Translations under genes and position numbers: made by a program
The notes under the pieces: generated by a model
Told to the model about the DNA's origin: nothing
What the model saw: the letters and a program-made list of their open reading frames with translations, nothing else
Databases searched by the model: none
DNA from: Daphnia carinata
Taxonomy: Eukaryota > Arthropoda > Branchiopoda > Diplostraca > Daphniidae
Reading direction: 5' to 3'
Assembly (NCBI RefSeq): GCF_022539665.2
Contig: NC_081334.1
Coordinates: forward strand, 2,604,001-2,668,000
Length of the DNA stretch: 64,000 nt
Shown: positions 33,601-44,419 of the stretch, piece after piece
Numbering within the stretch: the stretch's first letter is position 1
Layout of the letters: every line of letters starts with the position of its first letter

Positions 33601-34960
33601 TTTGAAATAGCAGTTCAAGTAAAATTTTCTGTTGGCTGTGACAATGGAAGCTTCTAAAAACACAAATCAGAATATTTGAGCAAGCCGAAGTGCTGTATAC
33701 CTGGCTGCTGGGTAATAAAGTTTATGTTGATTTTATACTTACAGTTTATCCCAAGCTTTCACAGCTACATTTCTGTGTTCTTTTCCGTTGGTCTATGGTT
33801 CTGATTTGAGGCAGGTATATCTATTATGCTATGTCACTAAGTACTATATGGAAGGTAATAACTGAAGTTGATTGAAATCTATTCTGATTCTCCTGATATC
33901 CATCTCAACAGGTTTTTATTTACTTTTCAACACCCATTTCATAGTGGGACGTGTTGCTTTGATTAATATTGCCATAAAGACTGCCGAAAATGGGTGTGGT
34001 ACGGAAACCCAGAAATGGCATGAGCTCAACATCAAACATGGATTAGGTACTTTTTGGTTTTTTGTCTATCGAAAAAGTATTTTTAATGCTATTATTTTGC
34101 ATTCACAGAATTTTACCGGTGGATCAAGTCAAGTCTGGAAGTGTTACAGGATGGAAGAGTTGGCCTATAGTTGAAAAAACATTGAGAGTGCATTACCGTT
34201 AAGGTATGAGGTAAAGTAATAGAGTATGCAAATTGTCTAATGAGAAGTACCATCTTGTGTGAATGAATCCTGTATAACAGCAATCCTTTATAGTTCTGTC
34301 AAAGCTAGAAGCCTCAAATAATTCTGCTTCTCTTGCTAAAGAACAACTTGTCCCTTACGTTCAAAGTGTTGGTGAAACTGGGTACTTAAATGGCCCTAAA
34401 AATGTTTCACTTCGCTGGCATTGCAGCGATGAACATCATACATGGAATCTTTAGGTATGAATGGAATTGTCTTGAAAAAATTTGGAATTTATGACAAAGC
34501 ATTTCTCCTCCTTTTTGCCAACTATGTCTAATTGACAAAAAAAATTTATCAAATAGGAAAGGATTTTCAGCATACTGGGAACACAACTACCAACAATGCA
34601 ACATTCTACGGGTGCTATTTTATCATTAACAAGCCTTATACAATGATTTTCATCTGCAATTTGTATGGCCTTTCCCAAGCTTCTGCCAGAAGTTGAATCT
34701 ATGAGTCATGTAAGTCCCATGAGCAACAATTGAGATGCTTAATGGTGTTGTTTTTCTTTTCTCAGTATAGGTTAATAGTAACATTGGATCTGAAAAGATT
34801 CTTGGTTGGGGCAAGACACTGAATAAATTGCAATGATTGGATGGATGACATGACATTTCTGTACTTCATTCGGATTCCCGAGACGGTATTTTATATTTAA
34901 AAAATTGAAGTGCATATATGGGCTCCCTTCCTTTCCGTAGCCCCGTTTCCCCTTGACTCG
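30700..34960. other. Gene-poor stretch, no supported gene
   Basis: About 4.2 kb of AT-rich sequence with scattered short ORFs lacking recognisable domains. Possible remnants exist: an open stretch at about 34294-34459 with balanced composition, and one near 31748-31890, but neither could be joined to a gene model. Four copies of GATGGCG lie at 32142-32264. This reads as decayed or non-coding DNA. Confidence 0.4.
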
Positions 34961-34970
34961 TAATAAGCCC

Positions 34971-35283
34971 GTAGGGGGTCATGCCCCTACTGTACGGTAT
35001 ATATAAAAACAACATATACCGAGGTTTGGAGGGCTCTGGCCGGAAAGGGGACGTGGGGTGCCGCTTAGTCCGATGATGTGTTCACGGAGGGCGACGTGGC
35101 TACCCACAAATCCGAACTAAAGGTTAATCGCTCCTGTAAAAATGTTCCAAATCTTCAGCTCTTCTTCCGGCTTCTCTTAGCCAATCACCGGGTAATCTCC
35201 CCGGTGGGTCAACAAGGCAGTGTCTCCCCCTGCCTGGGTTGACGGCAACTTTTGAAAGGGCTGTTATGCCTCTTTAAAGTTGC
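34971..35283. repeat. GC-rich island with five strong hairpins
   Basis: Seen directly, in order: GTAGGGG/CCCCTAC (34971-34990), CGGTATAT/ATATACCG (34995-35021), CACCGG/CCGGTG (35186-35206), a nested pair GTCAAC/GTTGAC enclosing GGCAG/CTGCC (35208-35243), and GCAACTTT/AAAGTTGC with further inner pairing (35245-35283). The block is much richer in G+C than its surroundings. It could be a structured RNA, the terminal structure of a mobile element, or a fold-back remnant. No coding potential. Confidence 0.5.
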
Positions 35284-35396
35284 AAAATATATCCATTGTG
35301 CAGAGAATTGTCAATAAAAAGTTATTTTAAAAAAAAATTTATGCAAAACTTGTATTCTATTTTGACTGGGTGTTTACAATGTTCAAACTTTTGCAA

Positions 35397-35450
35397 CTTA
35401 TGCTTAGAACTTTATCTTATGCTTAGAACTTTATCTTATGCTTAGCTTTA
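35397..35450. repeat. Short tandem repeat, TTATGCTTAGAACTTTATC unit
   Basis: Two complete 19-base units followed by a shortened third copy (TTATGCTTAGCTTTATC). A simple local tandem duplication in AT-rich sequence. Confidence 0.6.
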
Positions 35451-35514
35451 TCTTGCAAAGTTCACCATTACTATTGTTGCCACCTTCCATGTGTGCCTTA
35501 CAATCTATTTAACT

Positions 35515-35590
35515 AGACTGGGATTTGAACCACAGATTTCTTGCTTCGCAGACCAGCACGCTACTTTTATGCCATAGCTGTTCTTGTTAA
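35515..35590 (-). pseudogene. tRNA-like sequence (pseudo-tRNA or SINE head)
   Basis: On the minus strand a perfect B-box GGTTCAAATCC (35521-35531) follows an A-box-like TAGCGTGCTGG and an anticodon-like arm CTGGT-CTGCGAA-GCAAG with T33 and A37/A38 in place (loop reads GCG). The acceptor stem does not pair, so it is not a functional tRNA gene. It looks like a tRNA-derived SINE head or decayed tRNA. Confidence 0.45.
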
Positions 35591-35669
35591 CACTGTTTAG
35601 GATTGTGATACCTATATAGATATGCAATTCACATTAGGTTATTATTGAATGCATATTAGTTGTTTCTAA

Positions 35670-35745
35670 GTTCATAGTTGGAATAATGGTAAGGCATGTG
35701 GTTGTCATGCTAGAATACTAGGGTTCGATCCCCATGTCAGCTAAT
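35670..35745 (+). pseudogene. tRNA-like sequence (pseudo-tRNA or SINE head)
   Basis: On the plus strand, TAGTTGGAATAATGGTAAGG resembles an A-box/D-arm, GCATG-TGGTTGT-CATGC forms a perfect five-pair anticodon arm (loop reads GTT, but position 33 is G instead of T), and GGTTCGATCCC (35722-35732) is a perfect B-box. Acceptor and T stems pair poorly. Probably a second tRNA-derived remnant in the opposite orientation to the one about 130 bases away. Confidence 0.45.
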
Positions 35746-35885
35746 GTACAGCCAAATAATAAATACAAAAGTAAATAGTGTAAAATCATTTTTATTGTCC
35801 CTCCTTCCACCCACATATCCACCACTATTACATTTCAAAATACAGTGCACAACATACAATACATACGCATATACACTTAAACTAA

Positions 35886-36192
35886 CCCGTTGGCTGCCAC
35901 GCCACCTATCTACAATAGCTACTGTCGCTATCAAAGGGATAGCGACCAAGGGGGCCGGGTAGGCCGGGCTGACACGGCGATGAGACCTTTCCGGGAACGC
36001 ACACCCCCGGTCTCATCAGCCGCATCGAACAAGGGAATTCCCTATGGTGCGTTGCCTGTGGGCCATTGGGCCAATCTTGGGCAGTGGCGCTGCTCCACCC
36101 CATGGCAGATAGACCATGGAGCAGAACAGCGCGGCCCGTCCCTGTCAAGCTACAAAAAAAAGGGGATCAAAGGTGGCGTGGCAGCCAACGGG
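35886..36192. mobile_element. 307-bp MITE with piggyBac-like terminal inverted repeats
   Basis: Perfect 21-base terminal inverted repeats: CCCGTTGGCTGCCACGCCAC(C) at 35886-35906 and its complement at 36172-36192. The right end is followed by TTAA (36193-36196); the left is preceded by CTAA (35882-35885), a one-base decay of TTAA. CCC-starting repeats with TTAA duplications are the hallmark of piggyBac-type transposons; Daphnia carry one such family, Pokey. Internal hairpins: TCGCTATC/GATAGCGA (35925-35945) and GATGAGACC/GGTCTCATC (35979-36017). It has no transposase, so it is non-autonomous. Confidence 0.8.
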
Positions 36193-36237
36193 TTAATTAA
36201 TTAACACTTAACATTACAAAACACACACAATACCAAA

Positions 36238-37098
36238 AAGACGAGGCGAAGGCGAAGCGACGGGCGAGGCGAAGGCGAAGCGACGGGCGAGGCGAGGCGA
36301 AGGCGAAGCGACGGGCGAGGCGAGGCGAAGGCGAAGCGACGGGCGAGGCGAGGCGAGGCGAGGCGAAGGCGAAGCGACGGGCGAGGCGAGGCGAGGCGAA
36401 GGCGAAGCGACGGGCGAGGCGAGGCGAGGCGAGGCGAAGGCGAAGCGACGGGCGAGGCGAGGCGAAGGCGAAGCGACGGGCGAGGCGAGGCGAGGCGAGG
36501 CGAAGGCGAAGCGACGGGCGAGGCGAGGCGAAGGCGAAGCGACGGGCGAGGCGAGGCGAAGGCGAAGCGACGGGCGAGGCGAGGCGAAGGCGAAGCGACG
36601 GGCGAGGCGAGGCGAGGCGAGGCGAAGGCGAAGCGACGGGCGAGGCGAGGCGAGGCGAAGGCGAAGCGACGGGCGAGGCGAGGCGAGGCGAAGGCGAAGC
36701 GACGGGCGAGGCGAGGCGAGGCGAAGGCGAAGCGACGGGCGAGGCGAGGCGAGGCGAAGGCGAAGCGACGGGCGAGGCGAGGCGAGGCGAAGGCGAAGCG
36801 ACGGGCGAGGCGAGGCGAGGCGAAGGCGAAGCGACGGGCGAGGCGAGGCGAGGCGAAGGCGAAGCGACGGGCGAGGCGAGGCGAAGGCGAAGCGACGGGC
36901 GAGGCGAGGCGAAGGCGAAGCGACGGGCGAGGCGAGGCGAAGGCGAAGCGACGGGCGAGGCGAGGCGAGGCGAGGCGAGGCGAGGCGAGGCGAAGGCGAA
37001 GCGACGGGCGAGGCGAGGCGAAGGCGAAGCGACGGGCGAGGCGAGGCGAAGGCGAAGCGACGGGCGAGGCGAGGCGAAGGCGAAGCGACGGGCGAGAC
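36238..37098. repeat. GC-rich minisatellite, about 27 units
   Basis: Each unit is a variable run of the pentamer GAGGC (or GGCGA, 1 to 7 copies) plus a constant GAAGGCGAAGCGACGGGC block. I count about 27 copies of the constant block in 860 bases, mean spacing near 32. The array starts 45 bases after the MITE. It is open in all three minus-strand frames as a repetitive Arg/Ser/Pro/Ala-rich peptide, but this follows from the repeat having no TAA/TAG/TGA on that strand and is not evidence of coding. Confidence 0.9.
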
Positions 37099-40000
37099 GG
37101 GGCAAAACTTAGAGTCTTGATGATCAATTTTGAATTTGACGGACGAAGGAAATGGCATAGATCTAGATGGTAAATGTGAAGAAAACGTGGACCAATGGGG
37201 AATATTAGATTTTTTCACGTAACTATAACAAAGAAAACAATTTTACTTATGCCTGCTGTCTGATGCTGGAAAGACTGCAGGGCCAGCGATTAAGCAGAAG
37301 AAGGCTAAGTACTTGGCTGTTCTATAATGGGATATCTAACTTTAAAAAAAATTGCAATACTGGACAAGAAAACATTTTGATTACCAAAGTAAATGGTTTA
37401 GAGTTGCATGTCTTTGTGTGTTGACAAGCTTTGTAGAAAAGATAAGAAGACTGCTGGAATGTTGGTAGTTATTGCTGGCAACACAACATTAAGCAACACG
37501 GTACACTTGCCAGATCAAAAACTGACGGGATACAGTGAATAGATAAAGCTTGGCAGAATGACATTATGGTATTCCAACCCATAGGATTTGCACCGCTGGT
37601 GACACTCCTCCACAATCATAAATATCCTTTGCATTTCACATTTCACAAGCTAGATTTCAAAAGCAGATCAATGCCAATTTGATATTCATGGTCGAAATAT
37701 AAGTCTGATACCTCTAAATGAGCAAAATGGAAACAGAAAAATTTGCATGATTGAATGCAAATGCTAACAGTTTGTCGGTTTCAAAGCTGTCATAGATGTT
37801 CACGAGAATGCCCATTACAGTTGAAATAATCCATTAGATGTGCTTCACTTCCAAAACACATAAATATGGCACTGGTAAAACGGATTTCCATATATAAAGA
37901 TGAAAACACTTAATAGTTGATAGCACACCACTAGTTTTACTTTTCTTTGGAATTTAATACTGTTAACTATGCATTCGAACATGGGTTTCACACATCACCC
38001 ATAATGATAAAACAAACAGGCACAGCAGCGCCATCTTGTTTCCTTAATAGTAACCAAATGGAAAGTATGTTTTAATAAAAATAAAACCTACCTTTTAAAG
38101 TGTTAACTTACATGAAATTTTTAATCCTATTTGTGGTTTCCTATATAGGTGCTGTTTTTGAAAAATAAATAGCCACAAATTTTCACCAACCTGCGTTCTA
38201 TTATTGTCTTTAGTCGATTGAAAAACGAATATACCAAGTAATGAGATTAGGCCAAAGGATACATAACACCAAAAATCAAATTGGCGGCCGTACAATATGG
38301 TACAAAAGCACGAGGAAGAGCATATGTACATAAAAGGTTCGGAATTGTTTATGCCTGATTGTTATTTGTGTTAACCTAAGTTACCACGAGAAAAACAAAC
38401 AAACAAACACGGACGACATATTTTTGACGGGGATTTTTTAAGCATGTTCACACAGTCAAACGATTATAAAACAAAGATTAAAAGACGACCAAAATTGTCG
38501 TAAGAAACGTGAACGTGGTGAGCCAGAAGGTAATTACCGTTTAGTGTGAAATAGATAACGGTTACTAGTACATGCATAAAGGTTATTGATCATGGAGAAA
38601 CTTAACCTTTTGGCACGGCAGATTTTATGGACCCATACCTATTCGATGGCTGCCGGTGCATTCCCCCCCCCCCCCCCACAGGAGTTCCAATGAAATTATA
38701 TACGCTAACTGCTGTAAATAATAGTTGTAATTTTCCTGGTGTAATGCATGTCCATCAGTATAAATTAGTCTGAAAACAAAAAAAAAATATTAGACAAAAA
38801 TATACATGGCTGTTGGTGTTGCCACAACAACTACACTCATGATCTTATGAAAATCACGGTTATCATACATTTTCAAATTTCATTAAATATCAAAGTCCCC
38901 TATCCTTTCAGAAGCCGGCAATCAGATTTTGCGTGAATAAATAAAAAGTGTTTAACATTAAACACATTTATAAAACGAATCGTTTGAGTTGAAATCAGCG
39001 GTAATTATCTAGGTACTATTGTTTTCGCTACTTAAGAAATTTAAGGGTTTGTAACAACTTTTAATAGTTTTTCAATTGAGCCGTAATCTTTCACTTTTCT
39101 CTTTTTGGAGAGGGGAAACTACATATTTTATAGAGTAGGTTAAATTAAGTTATTACTTGCAAATATCGGTGGTGATCGGATCCATTTTTCTTCAGTGACG
39201 ATTCCATATCCACTTGTCCTTCCGACGTTCCCAGGTTTTACCCACATATACGACATCGAGAAGAGAAAAAAAAATCTAAAATGAAAATGAACACATATTG
39301 CAATAAAAAGGCAACAAAAAAATACCAAGCTTTGCATGTAGACACCGTGAAAGTTAGCACGCTACTAAGTTGGTAAGGTTAAAACGGATTTCGGATTCCC
39401 TACATTCGATTCTCCAAACGCCTAAGGATATTCCTTGGAGATTTGTGCAATAGGATGGAACAAATTGTGGGGGCAGGACACGAATCAATTGTCCAACAGC
39501 GATGGGCCTTTTGTATTTTCGTCCCCCATATTCTGTTTACTCCAGGAAGAAGGAAAAAAAAAGAAAAAAAGTTTATGAGGTGGCATTTAAAACAGTAGGC
39601 AGAACTGCTGCAAATCAAACTAGGAAATGTGAAAAAAGTGTATCCTTTACCTTACCCCTCCCTTTCCTCAGGTATGGCTGCTGAATTGCTAGTTAGCAAA
39701 GCCACAGCGCAGGTGGCGACGTTATTATTTCAGGAAAACTATTGGTATAACGAATGAAAAGAACCAAAAAACAGGCCTGGATGATAGAATGTTTCGGATT
39801 ACATGCGGAAGTGCTATATCCGTTTAATCACCTAGACAATTTACATCAAATAAGAACAATAAATTTAGCATAGGAGAGCTTAACTGCATATCAACTAAAA
39901 CGAGTTAACAATAAAAAAATGGAAGGCTATAAGTCAATTTCTACATGCACAACTTTATTCTGCAAGTTGATGATTATACTAATATGCTACCAGTGAATGT

Positions 40001-41441
40001 TTTACTTTATCTTTTCTTGATAACAACCTTGCTATGAATGTGGAGCAATGTGATCAGTGGGAATTGGGTGGATGGTTGTTATTAAAGAAGAGAATGGTTT
40101 ATTTTCTTTTGACCTCATTTCTAATTAAGCTTCTTATCCTCAAACGACCTAATGATCAACGTAATTTCTAATTCATAAACATTTTGCCATTATTTGACCA
40201 TCCACCCAGTAATTAACAATACAACAAGTGCCTGTCTGCATGGGTTTCATTTCCCACAGACCATGCTTGAATCGGTTTAAATGTTACTTGAGTTTTTTAT
40301 CTGAAGTAGATTTCAGGCCAATTGAATTCTAAACAAAGGCATATTATTTTAGTTTTGTCATACCTTTTCCCCTGTTGAATCACCAGGTTTATTGGTTATG
40401 AAAAAACCAACAGAATAAAATGAATAAAATCTTATGCACACCATAGGTACCTTTTAAATACCTCAGATGTTCTCTTATACCTGCTAATACTGGTTCCGCT
40501 TGCCTCTAATTACAGGGGGAAACCTACTGTAAAAGAAAAAAAGTCATACCATTAATATTATTTCCAATAGCACTTTTGCATGAAAATCTTCGTGAATTCT
40601 GTGATACGTACGTACGTAAATATAATGAGCAACTTCCAAAACGTGGACTCAACAGATTGACAAAAGTTAACAGTCAGAATGGCGGCATGGCCAACGAAAC
40701 CATCTTCTGCTACTGCGTTTGGCTTTTGACTCCCTATTGCCATAAAAAATATTTTCGTAAACTTTGTTTAAACCATGCCACAAATTAACGGTGAAGTGCT
40801 AACAATTTTTACATTGCACCATATTCAAATCGTTTTTCCAGTGGTCTGAGTAAATAGGGATGTCGTTTATCGATATACCGTATCGAAAAACATGACGGAA
40901 AACCGATATTGATTGATTATATCGAGAAATCCGACATAGGCATTTAGTAAACGCCATCTATCAGTAAAGAAAATAATCAAATGTAAATCAACCTCATTGA
41001 GAACTAGCGTGCCAGTACGCGCCAGCGCTAACGCCGTACAAAAATTCGGTGCATTTCCAAAACGGTTCATTTAGTGAAAAAACATACTATTTTTTCGGAA
41101 CCAGGATTCAGTTTTGAGTATACTGTGTGATTTTCAAAAAATTCTAATGACTGTCAGATTTTACATATTTTTGAGAGAAAATTCCCACGGTATCGCCGCC
41201 AGTACGTGATAGCGCGCCAGAACGGCCCAGCGCGAAGCAGCACAAAATATTAGGTGCATTTCCAAAACAGTTGATTTAATAAAAAAAAATACAATTTTCT
41301 CTGCAGCCTACTTTTCAATAAGTGGAGAATTATGAGAAATCTTTGGAAAAGTTATTTGCACAATGAAATTGTATTTTTTAACAGTGTACCAACCTGGATT
41401 AGGATGTAACATCAATATTGTTTAATACATAAATAAATGTT
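37099..41441. other. Gene-poor stretch, no supported gene
   Basis: About 4.3 kb of AT-rich spacer. It has a poly-C run near 38664-38679, a diverged direct duplication at about 41005-41310, and short frames without recognisable domains. Two minus-strand frames look slightly gene-like but could not be extended: 38331-38191, a hydrophobic peptide followed by a CAG/GTTGGT donor, and 39282-39160, a Gly/Pro-containing stretch with a possible GTAATA donor. Neither has an identifiable family. Confidence 0.4.
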
Positions 41442-42852
41442 TCATAAAATTTTCGGTGATCCCCATGGATGCAAAACTGTCAACTCTAGCTGTAGACTTC
41501 GCTTTTCTATAGCGGTCGTATACAAAAACGTAGCTAATACGATGAATAAAGTTCCGACAATAAATATCGGCGTTACATTAAAATCATCCAGTAAGATATA
41601 AGAAAGAATACAGGATAAAACTATTGAATTCGAAGTTGCAAATGTTTTTAAAATATTATCTGCGTACTTCATAATGCCAGCAACTATTATTCCTCCTGAT
41701 GCCTGATGAAAATTATGAAACATTAAATATTCGTCTTTAGGTTTTAATATTCTTTTACCTGCATAGTTGCTATCAACCACACAAAAGGACTATATCCATG
41801 AAAATAGCCTTGATTGATAACCGTACTACCATCTTTCATTAAAACGCCTAACGAGGCAAAAAGAACAGAAAACAAACCTAAAAGCGCCAAAGCAGAAAAA
41901 GTGGCTAAGCTAGCCCCATCGCATCATTCAAGGAGAAATTAATAACTTACTTAATTGAATGCTTCTTATTAACAAAGACGATTGCTTTCCATTTTTGATA
42001 AGTTTCTCGTTATAAACCCCGGCGAAACCGCTGGTCAGCGTAGCGCAGCTAATCGCTATAAGTCCAAAGACGTAAACTGTTCCTTCTCTTTGCGAACGGA
42101 AACTGAAGCCACCACTTTCTTCGTTGACATTAAGCTACTCAAACATATTGACCATTATCATTTTTCAAAATAGGTAATTTACTTGAAACTTACTTGAGTC
42201 AAAATCACCCCTATCATTAATAAGAAGAGAGAAATCCATCTTTTCACTGGCAATTTTTGTTTCAGCAATATCCTTGCAAACAACGCCGTCGTCACGATTC
42301 TCGCTTGATAAGTGACCTTTCAGATGGGCAAAAAACCGATTAGTAACATAATATTCTGCAAGTGGGAGATCTTGCTGCACGTCTTAAAAGACCATATGAT
42401 ATCCTCTTACTTGATATGTGGCTGCGTCGAGACAAGATAATGAATAAATAATTAAATTGTCTTGCACGACATACAACAAGCTTGGCAATGCCAGGTGAAC
42501 CGTGTCAAACGGTCGGCATACTATTTCGTCATAGAGCAGCTGGACTGTTTTTCGTATGGAAAATTTCAGCTGCACCGTCATGAGGAGAGTGAGAATCAGC
42601 AAGAGTTTTATTACTTCCATTGTAAGTACCAATGTTGATACGACGTACTTATTTTTAGACGTAGCCGCGTTGATCATCGAAGCCCGTAAACAGAGTATTG
42701 TCGCAGTATTCTGTGAGAAAATACTACGTTATGTAAAAACATATCGAATGATACATTTCAACTAGGCAAGCGATAACAGAAAAACAGAATTTTACCTGCA
42801 GTGTTAATAGTAACAATAAGCCATAGCGAATGACTGATGAAGATCTAAACAT
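41442..42852 (-). CDS. Nucleotide-sugar transporter, SLC35A family
   Basis: Six exons, 42852..42796, 42710..42411, 42316..42194, 42134..41951, 41877..41759 and 41702..41442, encode 347 residues. The order of hydrophobic helices and the family motifs are clear: VVSTLVLTMEVIKLLL, PSLLYVVQDNLIIYSLSC, the Tyr-Gln pair in AATYQVTYQARIVTTALF, SGFAGVYNEKL, and near the end GGIIVAGIMKYADNILKTFA with SIVLSCILSYILL. These match Golgi transporters of the SLC35A1/A2/A3 group, ten-helix antiporters that import UDP-GlcNAc, UDP-galactose or CMP-sialic acid in exchange for the nucleotide monophosphate. Substrate cannot be told from sequence alone. Exon 4 starts at a weak acceptor (GAGTAG) and has a hydrophilic loop rich in Ser/Glu/Arg. 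The C-terminus after helix ten is short. Confidence 0.87.
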
Positions 42853-44419
42853 TTTCTTATATTACTCGGGCTAAACCACCATAGTTTTCACGTAAATGAA
42901 ATGGAATCCAATGAATAAGAAACAACTCTGTTGTAGAAAAGGTTAGGTTAACAGCCAGCTCCGCTCCATTAAAGCCACTTGCTTTGTTGTCTACGTGGCT
43001 CAAGTGCGTGGAAAGGGAAGAAACAAATTAGTATATGCTATGTGGATTACTGGGGCGCTGCGAGATCATACCTACCGTCATCGTAGTAGCGCCCGTGAGA
43101 TGATTGATGGACCCGTTATTTCTGTATGGACTGAGGCGTTTGTCGTAATCATCTTTTTCTCTTCCTCGCCAAGGTTACGATGCATGAAAGACAAGGCTTC
43201 TGTACTTGTTGAACCACCATTCTCAAACTACAGTGTTACTGTTCTTCTTTGTGCGGCACCTGTTGCGGCTGTTATACCTGTGTTTTAATTTAATTAAATA
43301 ATAAGTGTTGTGGCATATTTCCTGTTTGGCGAAATGAAGAAATTACACAACCATGAACAGAACGATCATTGCTTTTTTACCTATACGTTTAGCTTTATTT
43401 GTTTGATGCTAGTGACTGACCACGACTGGTTATGGTCGGGCTGCCGTATAGGACGTAAAAAAAAAAAAAAATTATCGATGGGTGCTGGAAAGCATAAACC
43501 TAGTTTTCAGGAGGAACCTGAGAAGAACGGCTTAAAGAATTTTAGTATGTGCAATCCATTAAAAAACTACTATTATTGCACAATTTGGCAAATTAATCCA
43601 AGTAAGGGGTGATTGAAAAGAACCTTTCGATATTCAAAAAGCTTCTATAATACTAATTGCCTTGCGAACGAAACATAAATCGTTTTACAAAATCATGTAT
43701 ACTTGGACGTCCATATCCTAGTTATCAGCGCGTCGACTGTTGATCATCAAAGGCTATGGATGAGGCTTAAGCAATGTACATGGGCATATTGAACCTGAAC
43801 TTGGGGCACGAGTCTACGGCCTGATGAGACCCTTTTGTGGTCAATTAATAATTCGTTAAACGAAATTTGGCGAAAAAAAAAAACACAACAAAATAAAACA
43901 AAAGAGCAAACAACATAAAGCATGACTTAACGTAACTAAACAAAATCATTAACCTTCTGGTAGTTCGTAATGAATTAGTTCAATGCAGACGAGCGTTTTG
44001 GTAGATTGTTCGACTCTTGAAACATGCAAAAAAAATATTTTCAGGTAAAATTTTTGTTTTGAAACAATGATTGTTTCAAAATATAGGTCGATATTGTGAA
44101 AACATACCTTTAAGATTTGTATTGGCTCACAAACTAGATCAAATCTAGGGAAGAATGACACATTTTTCCCTTGGTTTCAACCTTCACCCCTGCTGAACGT
44201 AAACTGCGCGAAGCTGGCATGAAATTGTACTGAAATTTTTGGAGGTTAAAAACAATTGACTGCGTACCGTCGCACTACGGTTTGACATTTCATTTGGTAG
44301 ATCAGCCACAGAAATAAAGCAGTAGTCGTCTACAAGCCAATCCGTCATCCCAGCAAGCGTTGTTAATCTTTTGTGAAAAACATAGTATTTTTGTTGACGG
44401 CAATTAGAATAATAAGAAA
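42853..44419. promoter_or_regulatory. Divergent spacer between SLC35A (-) and ING3 (+)
   Basis: About 1.6 kb with no supportable gene. An open frame at 42995-43288 (plus) lacks any recognisable domain or splice context and was not called. Promoters of both neighbours must be here. A run of A at about 43460-43471 and a run at 43873-43882 are the only simple repeats. Confidence 0.4.

Noticed and set aside
35500-35760. Functional tRNA genes (Arg GCG-like, Asn GTT-like)
   Set aside because: Acceptor stems do not pair, the plus-strand copy lacks T33, and T-stems have mismatches, so they were called pseudo-tRNA/SINE-like.
36197-37218. Three overlapping 300-residue minus-strand ORFs of Arg/Ser/Pro/Ala repeats
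   Set aside because: They are open only because the GC-rich minisatellite contains no stop codon on that strand in any frame; three frames open at once and no splice or start context argue against coding.
42995-43288. 97-codon plus-strand ORF
   Set aside because: No domain, no signal peptide, no splice partner and mixed composition; consistent with chance in a 1.6-kb spacer.
43821-43870. Possible hammerhead ribozyme (CTGATGAG with a GACC/GGTC stem II)
   Set aside because: The required GAAA after stem II is missing (AATT follows) and no stem III or cleavage site could be formed.
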